From Proteiniphilum sp. UBA5267 (GTDB lineage Bacteria > Bacteroidota > Bacteroidia > Bacteroidales > Dysgonomonadaceae), in assembly GCA_002411515.1 (NCBI GenBank), contig DHTF01000107.1:52659-101196 (forward strand): a stretch of 48,538 nt of DNA. The letters run 5' to 3'. The position numbers and the translations under genes were made by a program. The first letter of the stretch is position 1; the number at the start of each line of letters is the position of its first letter. Below, one piece after another: positions 32,992 to 42,259 of this stretch. The notes under the pieces were generated by a model, which saw only the letters and a list, made by a program, of their open reading frames with translations, did no database searches and was not told the origin of the DNA.

Positions 32992-35661
32992 TCAGGGGCG
33001 TTTCATCGCACCGATCATGTCGTTGAAATCCGTTTCTTCCAGCAAATCCTCCAGTGAAAGATGCATCCGATAGCGCCAGTAATGTGCCGGATTGGCTGGT
33101 ACGTTGATGCGTTCAGCTGTCGCATCCGGATTGCGCAGCTTCTCATCGACCGACATCCAATCCTGCCAGGGCAGGATGACCCACATGGCTGTCGATTGCA
33201 AATGATGGGTAAGTATCTCCCGGCAAAGCTGTGCGCTACATATTTCCGGTGCTGCACCTTCATGATGCAAGACCTCGTTGTAATACCGTTGGGTAAGTTC
33301 CCTGTTTTCGCTCCACCATGCACGGATGGGCGACATGTCGTGGGTTGAGGTTGTGCACACCGACAGATAAGGCAGCTGGTCCAGATGGGTGAATGTGTTT
33401 TTTGCCTCTTTGGGCATGCGTTCTATCTCCAGGCTCAGCATTTGCAGCTCATTCATGACCCATGGCACACAATCGGGCACCATGCCCAGGTCTTCACCAC
33501 ATGCCATCATCTTCGTGGAGGAAAGCAGTATGGGGAGTTTCTGCATGGCCTGCTCACGCCAGAAATTATTGTGCCTTCGATAATAAAATTCGTCGTAAAG
33601 GCGATTGAAAGCCTCTTTCACATGATCGGGAAGGTATTGGAACGAATGGGTATATTGCGCGGTAATGCGCGGATGAAATAGCTCCTTATTTTTTCGGTCC
33701 CTGACAAACAGGACCTCTGTACAAAGTGAAAGCAACCCGTCGTGAATCCTACAGCTTTTCTCGTCCGACAAATCGTCGAACAAGCGACTTATTTTCAGTT
33801 GCGTATCACAAAATGGTCTCAACTTATGCAACTGCCACCCCGAGATCTCCAGAAAATTATTTTTCACCTCATCGGTATAAGCGCCAAAAATTTCAGACAG
33901 AAAACTATCATGAATAAAGGGCTGACACATGCGCTCCTCATCAAAAGGAATGCCTGCACCGTTAATTTCTTCAGCCGTGTATGGCAGTGCGGGACTGAAA
34001 GAGCCAAGCAGCCCCTGGCGAGCCCGGAACGGTATCTCCCAGATGCGAAAAAAACCGAGGATATGGTCAATGCGATAGGCATCGAAATAATCCGACATTT
34101 TGCGAAAGCGACTGATCCACCATGCATACCCATCTTCGGCGATAGCCTGCCAGTTATAGGTGGGAAAACCCCAGTTCTGTCCCAAATAGGAAAAATCATC
34201 GGGAGGTGCACCACTCTGGGTATCCATATTGAACAGTGTGGGAGAGGTCCATGCGTCGATGCTGTTGCGACTGATGCCAATGGGGATATCCCCCTTCATG
34301 GCAATACCCTTTTCCCGGGCATATTCCTTCACTTCCGAAAATTGTTTGTGAAGCAGATATTGTATAAAGTACCAATAGTCGATCTCTTTTTTTGTTTCCG
34401 GGTATACTCCCATCATCCGATGCAGGCGAGCCGCATCGAAACGGCTAAACTCACCCCATTCCCTGAAATCGGAGCTGTTATTTTTGTCGCGCAGATAACA
34501 ATAACAGGCATAAGCAAACAACCATTCATTGTTCTTCTCATAAAAGTCCCGGAAACCGGCCGACGAAAGGTAATCCATGCCGCACTCCTTAAACAGGTCG
34601 CGGCCATAATCAGACTTCAGCTTCAGCACCTGCTCATAGTCAATTTCGGTTAGGCTATTTAAGCGGGTTGCTGCTCTTGCATAATGTGCTGCTTTCTTCT
34701 CATCTTTTAAGGGAAGTTCGCTACACCCTAGGTAGATGGGATGGAGGGCGTAAATGGAAATAGCACTGTAGGGATATGAGTCGCGCCAGGTACGGGTGGA
34801 AGTGGTGTCGTTCACCGGCAGCAATTGTATGATTTGTTGCCCGGTGAGGGAGACCCAGTCAATCATTTTATACAGATCGGTGAATTCACCAATGCCATAG
34901 CTTTTTTTGCTCCTCAATGAAAAAACCGGAATGGAAGTTCCTGTTCCCTTGTAGTTAAAATATTGATAGCGATATTGCAACGCAGTTTCCACGTAAACCA
35001 CGCCATCTTGTTGTGCTTGTTCGGCATAAAGAACACGGTTGCTGCAATCTTCCCAATGAATGATTTCACCACTTGCCTTGTTTCTGATCACAAACTTGTA
35101 CGCACATCGGGCAGGAAGCTCCATGGCATTCAGCACAATCTGCCAATCACACTCTCCGATATGAGACAAGGGCTTGCCCAACTTTGGGTCCCAGTTCCCC
35201 AGTGCCTCACAACCACCGACTAAACAGACTTCCTGGGTGTGATGGGCATAAGGACAAATTAGCTGCAATAGAAGCGAATGGTCATAATATTTAACCTGTT
35301 TAGAGCTATTCGCATGACGGAAAATGCTGCCCATGAATACGGAAGAGTAGAGATAAGCATGCCAGGGTTTACTTTTCCAAAGGTCCTGAATGAGATAGTG
35401 CTTCTTTCCCTTTGCGATGGGTAGAGCACGGTTTGTCCCCCATTCGCGGCGCACGGTTGTTGCTCCCTCGCGAATGAAGTAATAGTATTGGATCGATTTT
35501 CTGTTGGTCACCTTGATTGTTGTGAACCAATAATCTCCTTCACTGGAAAGAACAATGGCTTTTGATTCATCGAATTCCCCCAGTTCAGGAACCGACCCGC
35601 ACAGGCAGACTTGCTGTCCCCATGTAGTGTGGTAATGGATTTGAAATGTTAAAAGTACCAT
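32992..35661 (-). CDS. malQ: 4-alpha-glucanotransferase with two N-terminal CBM20 domains
   Basis: GH77 amylomaltase, moving glucan segments between maltodextrins in the cytoplasm. The 889-residue protein starts with two starch-binding CBM20-like domains (about residues 1-105, LTFQIHYHTTWGQQVCLCGS; and 125-235, LLLQLICPYAHHTQEVCLVG), followed by the GH77 barrel. The catalytic nucleophile Asp is in DAYRIDHILGFFRIWE, the acid/base Glu in MACGEDLGMVPD, and the third Asp in TSTHDMSPIRAWWSE. This is the DPE2-like architecture found in Bacteroidota. No other starch gene is adjacent. TAGTTTTG at 35732-35739 is a likely -7 box. Confidence 0.95.
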   Translation of the reverse strand: MVLLTFQIHYHTTWGQQVCLCGSVPELGEFDESKAIVLSSEGDYWFTTIKVTNRKSIQYYYFIREGATTVRREWGTNRALPIAKGKKHYLIQDLWKSKPWHAYLYSSVFMGSIFRHANSSKQVKYYDHSLLLQLICPYAHHTQEVCLVGGCEALGNWDPKLGKPLSHIGECDWQIVLNAMELPARCAYKFVIRNKASGEIIHWEDCSNRVLYAEQAQQDGVVYVETALQYRYQYFNYKGTGTSIPVFSLRSKKSYGIGEFTDLYKMIDWVSLTGQQIIQLLPVNDTTSTRTWRDSYPYSAISIYALHPIYLGCSELPLKDEKKAAHYARAATRLNSLTEIDYEQVLKLKSDYGRDLFKECGMDYLSSAGFRDFYEKNNEWLFAYACYCYLRDKNNSSDFREWGEFSRFDAARLHRMMGVYPETKKEIDYWYFIQYLLHKQFSEVKEYAREKGIAMKGDIPIGISRNSIDAWTSPTLFNMDTQSGAPPDDFSYLGQNWGFPTYNWQAIAEDGYAWWISRFRKMSDYFDAYRIDHILGFFRIWEIPFRARQGLLGSFSPALPYTAEEINGAGIPFDEERMCQPFIHDSFLSEIFGAYTDEVKNNFLEISGWQLHKLRPFCDTQLKISRLFDDLSDEKSCRIHDGLLSLCTEVLFVRDRKNKELFHPRITAQYTHSFQYLPDHVKEAFNRLYDEFYYRRHNNFWREQAMQKLPILLSSTKMMACGEDLGMVPDCVPWVMNELQMLSLEIERMPKEAKNTFTHLDQLPYLSVCTTSTHDMSPIRAWWSENRELTQRYYNEVLHHEGAAPEICSAQLCREILTHHLQSTAMWVILPWQDWMSVDEKLRNPDATAERINVPANPAHYWRYRMHLSLEDLLEETDFNDMIGAMKRP

Positions 35662-35731
35662 TCGGTCAGTTTTAGTCGGATCGCAAAAGACGATTGTTCC
35701 TCGTTTTGATCCATAAAAATATTCTTTGGTA

Positions 35732-35739
35732 CAAAACTA
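35732..35739 (-). promoter_or_regulatory. Possible malQ promoter -7 box
   Basis: TAGTTTTG on the minus strand matches TAnnTTTG, 71 bp upstream of the ATG. No -33 element is evident. Confidence 0.4.
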
Positions 35740-35843
35740 CAATAATTTTATACGCATGAGACCTAAGATGCTCTCTTTTTGACAGAATAGTATGCAATCG
35801 TTTGCGACAATTTACCTACCCGACGAGCAGGGATCCGTTTGCC

Positions 35844-37514
35844 TTACAGAAAGATGAGAATCAACAGCTGTGCGGTGATGACCCTGAGAAACATGGTCAA
35901 CGGGTACACAGTGGCGTAGCTCACTGCGGGGATATCGTTTCCTGCCGTAGCATTGGCAAATGACAAGGCCGGGGGATCGGTCATGCTTCCCGCAATCAGA
36001 CCCATTAACGTAAAGTAATTCAGCTTGCATGCTTTTCGCCCGATGACACCGATGATCAACAAGGGAACCACCGTGATGATGGCACCATAGCCAATCCATG
36101 TGTATCCGCCGTTGATGACTGTCTCCACAAAATTTCCACCGGCACCCAATCCTACGCAGGCAAGGAAAATGGCGATACCTATTTCACGCAACATCAAATT
36201 AGCACTCATCGTGGTGTAGGTCACCAGTTTATATTTGGGCCCAAATTTGCTAAGCAGGATGGCTATGATCAGCGGTCCCCCTGCAAGACCCAGTTTCACC
36301 GGCTGCGGTATACCCGGGATCATGAAGGGAATGCTGCCCACGATTACGCCCAAGGCAATACCTATGAAGATGGAAATGAGGTTGGGTTCCCTCAGTCGCT
36401 TGAGCGAGTTACCCAGGAACTTTTCCACGTTCGCAATAGACTCTTCCGAGCCCACCACCGTCACGCGGTCACCCAACTGCAGTTGCAGCCTTGAATCGGC
36501 GATCAGGTCCACTCCCGCACGGTTGACGCGGGTGATGTTCACACCGAAAAGATTCCGCAGGCGAAGGTTTCCAATGGAACGTCCGTTGATGGCCGACTTG
36601 GTAATAGAAATACGGCGTGATACAAGCTGTGAATCCAGTTTGTTCCACTCCTCTCTTCCCATTTCAATGCGTTTCCCGATGAATACTTCAATTACCTCTA
36701 TATTCTTCAGGTTGGACACAACCAGCACCTTATCCCCTTCATTCAGAACTGTCAACTTTTGCGGCACCACCAGTTCTTGTGTGCTGGCATGCAATACCCT
36801 TGAGATCACAAATTCCTTGTCAATAAGGTGTTTGATTTCCCGTATATTTTTTCCAAAGATCGCAGGATTTTCTACCAGCAACGAAAACATGTTGGCTTCG
36901 GTGAGTTTCGACTCGCTGCCTTTGTCCAGTTCACTGTTCTCCTTGGCAAAATTGATTCTAAAGATATATTTAAACAATACGATGGAAAGGATGATGCCGA
37001 CCACACCCAGCGGATAGGCTACAGCATAAGCAGTGGCAATATTGGGATCGATGGTACCGGTAATGTCGGTGTAGGTCTGCTGGGCTGCACCCAGTCCGGG
37101 TGTGTTGGTGACGGCTCCCGAAAGGATACCGACCATCGTGGCAATGGGAATGCCGGTGACAACATGAATGATCCATGTGGTAATCACACCCAGAAACACC
37201 ACACCGGCAGCCAGCAGGTTGAGCGTAATCCCTCCTTGTTTGAAGGAGGAGAAGAAGCTGGGTCCCACTTGCATACCAATAGAAAAAATAAACAAAATAA
37301 GACCAAATTCTTTCAGGAAATGCAATACATTGTGATCGATCTCCAACCCAAGATGTCCCAGAAATATCCCGAAGAACAAAATCCAGGTAGTGCCCAGTGA
37401 AATGCCGAAAATTTTAATTTTTCCCAGCAAAAGTCCCACGGAAATCACCAATGCAAGCACCATGATTGAATGGGCAATGTCCGTACCGGTAATTAATTCT
37501 ATAAGCCAATCCAT
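35844..37514 (-). CDS. Putative transporter, AspT/YidE family with two RCK_C domains
   Basis: Inner-membrane protein of 556 residues with the AspT/YidE/YbjL layout: a first membrane half (about residues 1-180, 5-6 helices, [17 protein letters not shown]), two cytoplasmic TrkA-C-like regulatory domains (about 200-370, with [10 protein letters not shown] and [13 protein letters not shown]), and a second membrane half from about 385 ([26 protein letters not shown]). Relatives exchange amino acids or dicarboxylates; the substrate here is unknown. I use the ATG at 37514 because it starts the first helix region, whereas 37553 adds 13 residues and lies over the -7 box at 37551. It follows prmA by about 80 bp. 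Confidence 0.91.
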   Translation of the reverse strand: MDWLIELITGTDIAHSIMVLALVISVGLLLGKIKIFGISLGTTWILFFGIFLGHLGLEIDHNVLHFLKEFGLILFIFSIGMQVGPSFFSSFKQGGITLNLLAAGVVFLGVITTWIIHVVTGIPIATMVGILSGAVTNTPGLGAAQQTYTDITGTIDPNIATAYAVAYPLGVVGIILSIVLFKYIFRINFAKENSELDKGSESKLTEANMFSLLVENPAIFGKNIREIKHLIDKEFVISRVLHASTQELVVPQKLTVLNEGDKVLVVSNLKNIEVIEVFIGKRIEMGREEWNKLDSQLVSRRISITKSAINGRSIGNLRLRNLFGVNITRVNRAGVDLIADSRLQLQLGDRVTVVGSEESIANVEKFLGNSLKRLREPNLISIFIGIALGVIVGSIPFMIPGIPQPVKLGLAGGPLIIAILLSKFGPKYKLVTYTTMSANLMLREIGIAIFLACVGLGAGGNFVETVINGGYTWIGYGAIITVVPLLIIGVIGRKACKLNYFTLMGLIAGSMTDPPALSFANATAGNDIPAVSYATVYPLTMFLRVITAQLLILIFL

Positions 37515-37550
37515 TTTCTCAAATAACCTAAAATCATTGTAAAAACTGTG

Positions 37551-37558
37551 CAAAGATA
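37551..37558 (-). promoter_or_regulatory. Transporter promoter -7 box
   Basis: TATCTTTG on the minus strand matches TAnnTTTG, 36 bp upstream of the ATG at 37514. It supports that start. The -33 region has no TTTG. Confidence 0.5.
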
Positions 37559-37595
37559 GCCTTAATTCGCCGGATATAAAAACATTTCAATCAGA

Positions 37596-38441
37596 TCATT
37601 CTTTTGGTTTATGAAAGGTCACCGCTACCCATTGATTCAATTCGTTGAAGGAGTGATAACTCCATTTCACCGCTTCTCCCCCGGCACGAATGGCGGGGAT
37701 GTCGTCCTGGTAAAAGCCACTCATGATAATCAGGCCTCCTTTGTTCAGCACCTTGTCGTATAGCGCCATGTCGCGTAGCAGGATGTTTCTGTTGATATTG
37801 GCGAAGATCACATCAAAAGACTGATCTCCCAGTAGTTCGGCTCCCCCAAGCTGCACGTTGATGTTGTTCATGCCATTTAACCGTACGTTCTCACGTGCAT
37901 TGTTACAGGCCCATTCGTCGATGTCGATTGCCGTAACCGAGGCGGCTCCTTTCATGGAGGCAAGGATCCCCAGCACAGCCGTGCCGCATCCCATATCGAG
38001 TATCGTTTTGCTCTGCAGCTCCATGGAGACTATTTCATTCAAGATCAATCCAGTAGTTGGGTGGTGGCCCGTACCAAATGCCATCTTGGGATCGATTGTT
38101 ATCTGATATGGATAAGCTTTTTGGGGTAAATGAAAGGAGCTGTGAATGCAACACTGATCGCCGATGACAATCGGTTGAAAATAGTGGCGTTCCCACTCTT
38201 CATTCCAGTTTTTATCTTCCAGTTCATGATGTTCCCACGATATCTGAGCCTGAAGTGGAAATTCAGCAAGGGTCTCTTTTAATTTCGGCACGATGAAAAG
38301 TGAGGCCGGGAGATAGGCATCCAATCCTCCCTGAAACTGCACAAACGTCTCGAAACCAATATCAGCCAGAGTAGCCGCCAGGACATCCTTCACCGTCTCT
38401 GTGTCGGGATCGCAGGTAAACTGCACATGTATATACTTCAT
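37596..38441 (-). CDS. prmA: Ribosomal protein L11 methyltransferase
   Basis: Trimethylates L11 in the cytoplasm using SAM. The 281-residue product matches the family length of about 290. It has an N-terminal L11-binding domain and a C-terminal methyltransferase with MAFGTGHHPTTGL near residue 120 and ILDMGCGTAVLGILASMKGA near 145. VTAIDIDEWACNNARENVRLN and FDVIFANINRNILL follow; the NPP-type position is ANIN as in other PrmA. It is upstream of the transporter gene on the same strand but each has its own -7 box, so cotranscription is not required. Confidence 0.96.
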   Translation of the reverse strand: MKYIHVQFTCDPDTETVKDVLAATLADIGFETFVQFQGGLDAYLPASLFIVPKLKETLAEFPLQAQISWEHHELEDKNWNEEWERHYFQPIVIGDQCCIHSSFHLPQKAYPYQITIDPKMAFGTGHHPTTGLILNEIVSMELQSKTILDMGCGTAVLGILASMKGAASVTAIDIDEWACNNARENVRLNGMNNINVQLGGAELLGDQSFDVIFANINRNILLRDMALYDKVLNKGGLIIMSGFYQDDIPAIRAGGEAVKWSYHSFNELNQWVAVTFHKPKE

Positions 38442-38470
38442 ACGATATTCTTTTTTTTACTATTGCACTG

Positions 38471-38478
38471 CAAAAGTA
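38471..38478 (-). promoter_or_regulatory. prmA promoter -7 box
   Basis: TACTTTTG on the minus strand matches TAnnTTTG, 30 bp upstream of the prmA ATG. No correctly spaced -33 TTTG. Confidence 0.5.
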
Positions 38479-38631
38479 GGCAACTTTCGAAACAATTCCG
38501 CCCTCAAAAAGTAAAAAACCCTTTCGATGCACGATGAAATGTTTATAATTGTTACAAAGAATGTCTATTTTTTACAATGTACCTTTCGATTTGGTTTTTT
38601 TGTCCTATTTTTACCCATTAATAAAACGCCG

Positions 38632-38686
38632 TTGTCACACCAGGCCATGATCAGTATGGTTGATTTTATGTTTTCCGGTGTCACAA
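38632..38686 (+). repeat. Near-perfect 10-bp inverted repeat in the leader of the TPR gene
   Basis: TTGTCACACC (38632-38641) can pair with GGTGTCACAA (38677-38686) at nine of ten positions across a 35-nt loop. Both arms also carry the direct repeat TGTCACA. Part of the second arm lies in the small upstream ORF. Confidence 0.3.
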
Positions 38687-38703
38687 AGACAACCTGTCAA
38701 TAA
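38647..38703 (+). CDS. Possible 18-codon upstream ORF before the TPR gene
   Basis: ATG at 38647 opens an 18-codon reading frame (MISMVDFMFSGVTKTTCQ) that stops 7 nt before the TPR gene ATG. It could be a leader peptide or chance; no codon or conservation evidence is available. Its overlap with the inverted repeat at 38632-38686 is the only reason to list it. Confidence 0.2.
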   Translation: MISMVDFMFSGVTKTTCQ

Positions 38704-38710
38704 AAGTTTT

Positions 38711-39802
38711 ATGAGAATAACAACCAGTCTTATCGCATTCATTATCGCTTCCTTTTTATTTCAAGCCTACAGCGATGATCAGGAGTCAAAAATAAAGGAG
38801 CTGATTCAGGAAGGTGTGGCATTACACGATGAGGGGAAATATGAGCAAGCCATTGAAAAGTATCAGGAAGCCCTGAAATTGAACCCCAGTTGCGTGCAGG
38901 CTACGTATGAAATATCTCTGAGCTACCTGGCCATGCAGGATTTTGAAAATGCGTCGATATTCAGTACCACTGTCATCAACACCCAGGATGAGCATCTTTC
39001 ACCCGGTGCCTATGCCGTAAAAAGTGAGGCGCTGGTGGAAATGGGTCATCCCGAAGAAGCTCTCGCACTGCTGCATGAGGGATTGGGAAAATTAGGGGAT
39101 GAGTACCTGCTTCATTTTAACATGGCGTTGAACTATTATAAAACCAAGAACATCGACAAGACGCTTGAACATGTAAAGAAAGCGATTGATCTGGATAAAT
39201 CACACAGTGGCGCCTTTTTATTGTATGCCTACGCACTGAAGGACAAAGGTCTTTGGGTACAGAGCATCCTTTCCATGCAGATGTTTCTTCTACTGGAGCC
39301 CGACAGCAAAAGATCGAAAAATGCTTTCGAGGAAATGCTGCAGACCATGCGCATAAAGAAGACGGACAAGCCGGCCGAACGCTCTTTCATCCAACAGCAG
39401 ATGATGCGCACCAATGAAAACATATCCCACAATCCGGAAGAAATTCCTCCCCTGTCGATAGAAGAGGGCCTGAATCGGAACCTGATATACCAGGCCATTA
39501 CCACCACGCTCGATTCCCTGCAGGCCACAGCCGCCACGGAGGATGAATTTACCCAATTCTGTGCTGTGAACCGGTCCATCATGCATGTGCTTCAGAAAGA
39601 AAGCCTCAACGGCAACAAACAGGGTATTTTCTGGACCTTTTACATCCCATTCTTTTCGCACATCGAGCACTCCAGCTTTTACGACACCTTCTGTCGTTAT
39701 ATCAGCGTATCCTACTATCCCGAATCACTGGCGTGGTGGCATCAGAACACGAGCACTGCAGAGAATTTCGTGACTTGGTTTGAAAAAGGGGACAATATCT
39801 GA
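38711..39802 (+). CDS. Tetratricopeptide repeat protein, exported
   Basis: The 363-residue protein has a signal peptide (MRITTSLIAFIIASFLFQAYS) followed by helical TPR units from about residue 27 to 210. The clearest unit is EGKYEQAIEKYQEALKLNP (residues about 40-58); others are MGHPEEALALLHEGLGKLG and TKNIDKTLEHVKKAIDLDKSHSGA. The C-terminal third (from about 255) is not a recognisable domain. It probably scaffolds envelope proteins; no partner is clear. I use the ATG at 38711 rather than a non-ATG start 51 bp earlier, because it begins the signal peptide. It precedes the ECF sigma gene but that gene has its own promoter. Confidence 0.86.
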   Translation: MRITTSLIAFIIASFLFQAYSDDQESKIKELIQEGVALHDEGKYEQAIEKYQEALKLNPSCVQATYEISLSYLAMQDFENASIFSTTVINTQDEHLSPGAYAVKSEALVEMGHPEEALALLHEGLGKLGDEYLLHFNMALNYYKTKNIDKTLEHVKKAIDLDKSHSGAFLLYAYALKDKGLWVQSILSMQMFLLLEPDSKRSKNAFEEMLQTMRIKKTDKPAERSFIQQQMMRTNENISHNPEEIPPLSIEEGLNRNLIYQAITTTLDSLQATAATEDEFTQFCAVNRSIMHVLQKESLNGNKQGIFWTFYIPFFSHIEHSSFYDTFCRYISVSYYPESLAWWHQNTSTAENFVTWFEKGDNI

Positions 39803-39823
39803 GAAAAGAGACTAATTTTTAGG

Positions 39824-39831
39824 TAACTTTG
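39824..39831 (+). promoter_or_regulatory. Promoter -7 box of the ECF sigma gene
   Basis: TAACTTTG is a full match to TAnnTTTG, 23 bp before the ATG at 39855. This gives a very short leader. The -33 region has only a T-run. Confidence 0.6.
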
Positions 39832-39854
39832 CGCGAAAGTCCGAATACACAGAA

Positions 39855-40400
39855 ATGATCGACGAGGAAAGACTGTTGGAAGAATTGCGTAATCCGCTTA
39901 CAAGCCGGAAAGCGTTTGCCCGTCTTGTATCTGAGTATAGCGAAAGGATATACTGGCAGATACGAAAGATGGTGCTTTCTCACGACGATGCCAACGACAT
40001 TCTGCAGGATGTGTTTATCAAGGCATGGAGTAACCTCGAAAATTTCAGGGGAGAAGCAAAACTTACCACCTGGCTTTACCGCATTGCCATCAATGAAAGC
40101 ATCACCTTCCTGAATAAAAAAAGAAATCAGAACAATGTTTCCATCGATGACGACGACACCTTCCTGCTCAACACCCTGGAGAGCGATGTGTATTTCGATG
40201 GCGACACGGCACAGACCCAGCTGCAAAAAGCCATACTCACCCTACCCGACAAGCAACGCCTTGTTTTTCAGATGAAATATTTTGATGAAATGAAATACGA
40301 GGATATGTCGGACATCCTCGGCACCTCGGTGGGGGCACTCAAAGCATCCTATCATCATGCTGTTAAGAAAATTGAAAAGATTTTGGGTGAAACCGATTAA
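39855..40400 (+). CDS. ECF RNA polymerase sigma factor
   Basis: The 181-residue protein has region 2 (about residues 18-90: FARLVSEYSERIYWQ, DDANDILQDVFIKAW, TTWLYRIAINESI) and region 4 (about 123-178: LPDKQRLVFQMKYFDEMKYEDMSDILGTSVGALKASYHHAVKKI), with no sigma 1 or 3. It is in the RpoE/ECF group that recognises alternative promoters. The next gene encodes a single-pass membrane protein and the third a periplasmic helical protein, so an anti-sigma and sensor arrangement is likely. The target promoters are unknown. Confidence 0.95.
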   Translation: MIDEERLLEELRNPLTSRKAFARLVSEYSERIYWQIRKMVLSHDDANDILQDVFIKAWSNLENFRGEAKLTTWLYRIAINESITFLNKKRNQNNVSIDDDDTFLLNTLESDVYFDGDTAQTQLQKAILTLPDKQRLVFQMKYFDEMKYEDMSDILGTSVGALKASYHHAVKKIEKILGETD

Positions 40401-40545
40401 ACCTTTTGTATAAGGCAAAGTCTACACATAAGCGGATTGCGGCGCAAAGATAAGGAGAAAAAAAAGGTATTACAATCATTGTCAAAGAAGTAGATGATTA
40501 AAACAAGTTCTTGACGAAATCTTTGAAAATAATAGTTTTAATCGT

Positions 40546-40956
40546 ATGAAAGCAAAGATCAGTAAATTAGATGAAATAGACAAAGCAAAAAATCCTTTTA
40601 AAGTACCCGAAAACTATTTCGCGTTACTGAATGAGGAGATCATGAGCCGACTGCCGGAGAAAGAGTATGTTGCCCCTCCCCCAGTAACTTTATGGGAAAA
40701 AGTAAAACCATGGGTTTATATGGCCGCTATGTTTATCGGAATTTATATCATCGTGAACTATCTGACCAGCGATGCCAGCAAAAAGCCGTTGATGACAGAA
40801 TCCACCACGAGTGAAGCCATCGGCACATCGGAGACAGTCGATAATTACTGGTCCACGGTACACGTTACTGAAGAAGAGTTTTATCAGTTTCTTGAGGAAC
40901 AAGTAGTAGAAGACGGATACTATGATTATATGTATAATCAATATTATCTGAATTAA
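40546..40956 (+). CDS. Single-pass membrane protein, candidate anti-sigma factor
   Basis: The 136-residue protein has an N-terminal cytoplasmic part with NPFKVPENYFALLNEEIMSRLPEK (a pattern I recall from small Bacteroidota proteins next to ECF sigma genes). One hydrophobic helix follows at about 53-70 (VYMAAMFIGIYIIVNYL), then a periplasmic acidic Tyr-rich tail ending DYMYNQYYLN. I see no known anti-sigma domain (no zinc HXXXCXXC), so the anti-sigma role rests on position and topology alone. It is 145 bp downstream of the sigma gene. Confidence 0.7.
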   Translation: MKAKISKLDEIDKAKNPFKVPENYFALLNEEIMSRLPEKEYVAPPPVTLWEKVKPWVYMAAMFIGIYIIVNYLTSDASKKPLMTESTTSEAIGTSETVDNYWSTVHVTEEEFYQFLEEQVVEDGYYDYMYNQYYLN

Positions 40957-40992
40957 GGGCATAACCAAACCTCTTTTAAATTAGTTTTTGTC

Positions 40993-41484
40993 ATGAGAAA
41001 AAGTATTATTTTGATATGGGTGCTATGCATGCTCCCCCTATATTTCTCTTCGTTGTTGGCTCAAAGCAAAAAGATGAACATGGCCGATTATGAAAAGAGG
41101 AAAATGGAATATATCAAAAAAGAAGCCGGTCTTACACAAGCTGAGGCCGACAAATATTTTCCGCTGAACAACGAACTGACACAGAAAAAATTTGAACTAC
41201 ACAAACTTCACAGAGATAAGATTCAACGAATCAAAGACAACAGCAACATTTCGGAGGAAGAATACCGAAAAATGCTCGAAGACGATTTGGAAGTAAAAGT
41301 GAAAGAGGCTGCCCTTGACAAGTTATATGCCCCCCGATTTGAAAATGTGCTCGAGCCCGAGAAACTTTACCGGGCACAACAAGCCGAAAGGAGTTTTATC
41401 CAGAAAGAAGTGAACAACTTCAGAAGCGAACAGGGAAACCGAAACAACCAGGGAAACAGCCGGGCGAACAACAAAAGAAGATAG
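40993..41484 (+). CDS. Periplasmic helical protein, Spy/CpxP-like in layout
   Basis: The 163-residue precursor has a signal peptide (residues 1-24) and a mature helical region rich in Lys, Glu and Gln: KRKMEYIKKEAGLTQAEADKYFPL, ELTQKKFELHKLHRDKIQRI and EEEYRKMLEDDLEVKVKEAALDKLYAPRF. It ends with a basic Asn/Gln/Arg tail (GNRNNQGNSRANNKRR). The size, exported location and LTQAEADK...ELHKLHRDK pattern recall Spy/CpxP/CnrX-type periplasmic chaperone-sensors. It is the third gene of the sigma unit, 36 bp after the membrane protein. It ends exactly where the convergent DUF4130 gene ends. Confidence 0.75.
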   Translation: MRKSIILIWVLCMLPLYFSSLLAQSKKMNMADYEKRKMEYIKKEAGLTQAEADKYFPLNNELTQKKFELHKLHRDKIQRIKDNSNISEEEYRKMLEDDLEVKVKEAALDKLYAPRFENVLEPEKLYRAQQAERSFIQKEVNNFRSEQGNRNNQGNSRANNKRR

Positions 41485-42246
41485 CTATTGTTTTTCAGTC
41501 AGATACTTCCAAAATCTCTTTGGCATATGCTGACGCTGCAACCGCGGGTTGATGCGTTCCTTGATGGTCATCGCCTTGAAATAACCTTTCCAGAGCTCCT
41601 GAAACAACTTCTCGTCTGCTGCCATCATTTCTTCGTCCAGCTTTCCACCCAGCAGATGTTTGTCATCATCGAGCGTGATCTCCTCCACCTTTCGCAAATC
41701 ATAATAATAACCGTAATGCCGCTTCACATCGTAGATGATCCATTTCTGATCTGAGAAACGGTCCCGAAAGTGATCCACCGTCAATGGCAATGCATTATAG
41801 CGCGGTGATACGGGCGCAAAGAAGATGTCGTCGGCTGCTTTCTGAAAGCGGACAAACATGCGCAGATAGTGTCCCTCGTGACCGACTCTTTTTGCTGTCT
41901 GAAACAATTTCAGTACATCGGCATCGCCAAAGTTCATCTCGATGGAAATCCTGCTGTCGATATTTTTACAGATATACCGGAAGATCAGCTCATCGCAACC
42001 CGGTTCCTCCGACAGCCAGGCGTGGGTCAGCATGTTGCATGCCTGTGCCGAAATTTTCTTTTCCAGTGCGGTCCACACCCTGCGTGTTTTCTCTTCAACG
42101 GTATCCACCCGATGGGTTTCCTCGGTAAACAAGGGCACAATGCTCCCCTCTTCCAGCAACCTGTCGGGAAATGTTTTCCGGCTATAGGCATCAAATACCG
42201 CAGAGAGAAGCCCATCGAATGTTTTATCGTAAAAAAATACACGCAT
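41485..42246 (-). CDS. DUF4130 / TIGR03915-type DNA metabolism protein
   Basis: Companion protein of the radical SAM protein upstream. The 253-residue product starts MRVFFYDKTFDGLLSAVFDAY, the typical opening of this family. The middle has RVGHEGHYLRMFVRFQKA and FFAPVSPRYNALPLTVDHFRDRFSDQKWIIYDVKRHYGYYY, and it ends KRFWKYLTEKQ. Related domains occur as the N-terminal part of UdgX-type uracil-DNA binding proteins, so a role near uracil-containing or damaged DNA is inferred. The gap to the upstream gene is 13 bp, so the two form one operon. The ATG at 42246 begins the conserved motif; an earlier in-frame start at 42282 would reach into the neighbour. Confidence 0.9.
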   Translation of the reverse strand: MRVFFYDKTFDGLLSAVFDAYSRKTFPDRLLEEGSIVPLFTEETHRVDTVEEKTRRVWTALEKKISAQACNMLTHAWLSEEPGCDELIFRYICKNIDSRISIEMNFGDADVLKLFQTAKRVGHEGHYLRMFVRFQKAADDIFFAPVSPRYNALPLTVDHFRDRFSDQKWIIYDVKRHYGYYYDLRKVEEITLDDDKHLLGGKLDEEMMAADEKLFQELWKGYFKAMTIKERINPRLQRQHMPKRFWKYLTEKQ

Positions 42247-42259
42247 GGCAAGGAGGGCG

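Noticed and set aside
33742..34653. 303-codon plus-strand ORF within the amylomaltase
   Set aside because: The minus-strand frame carries all GH77 catalytic motifs; the plus-strand product matches no family I know.
36235..37017. 260-codon plus-strand ORF within the transporter
   Set aside because: The overlapping minus-strand gene has continuous membrane and RCK_C pattern; the shadow is Ser/Arg/Met-rich with no domain.
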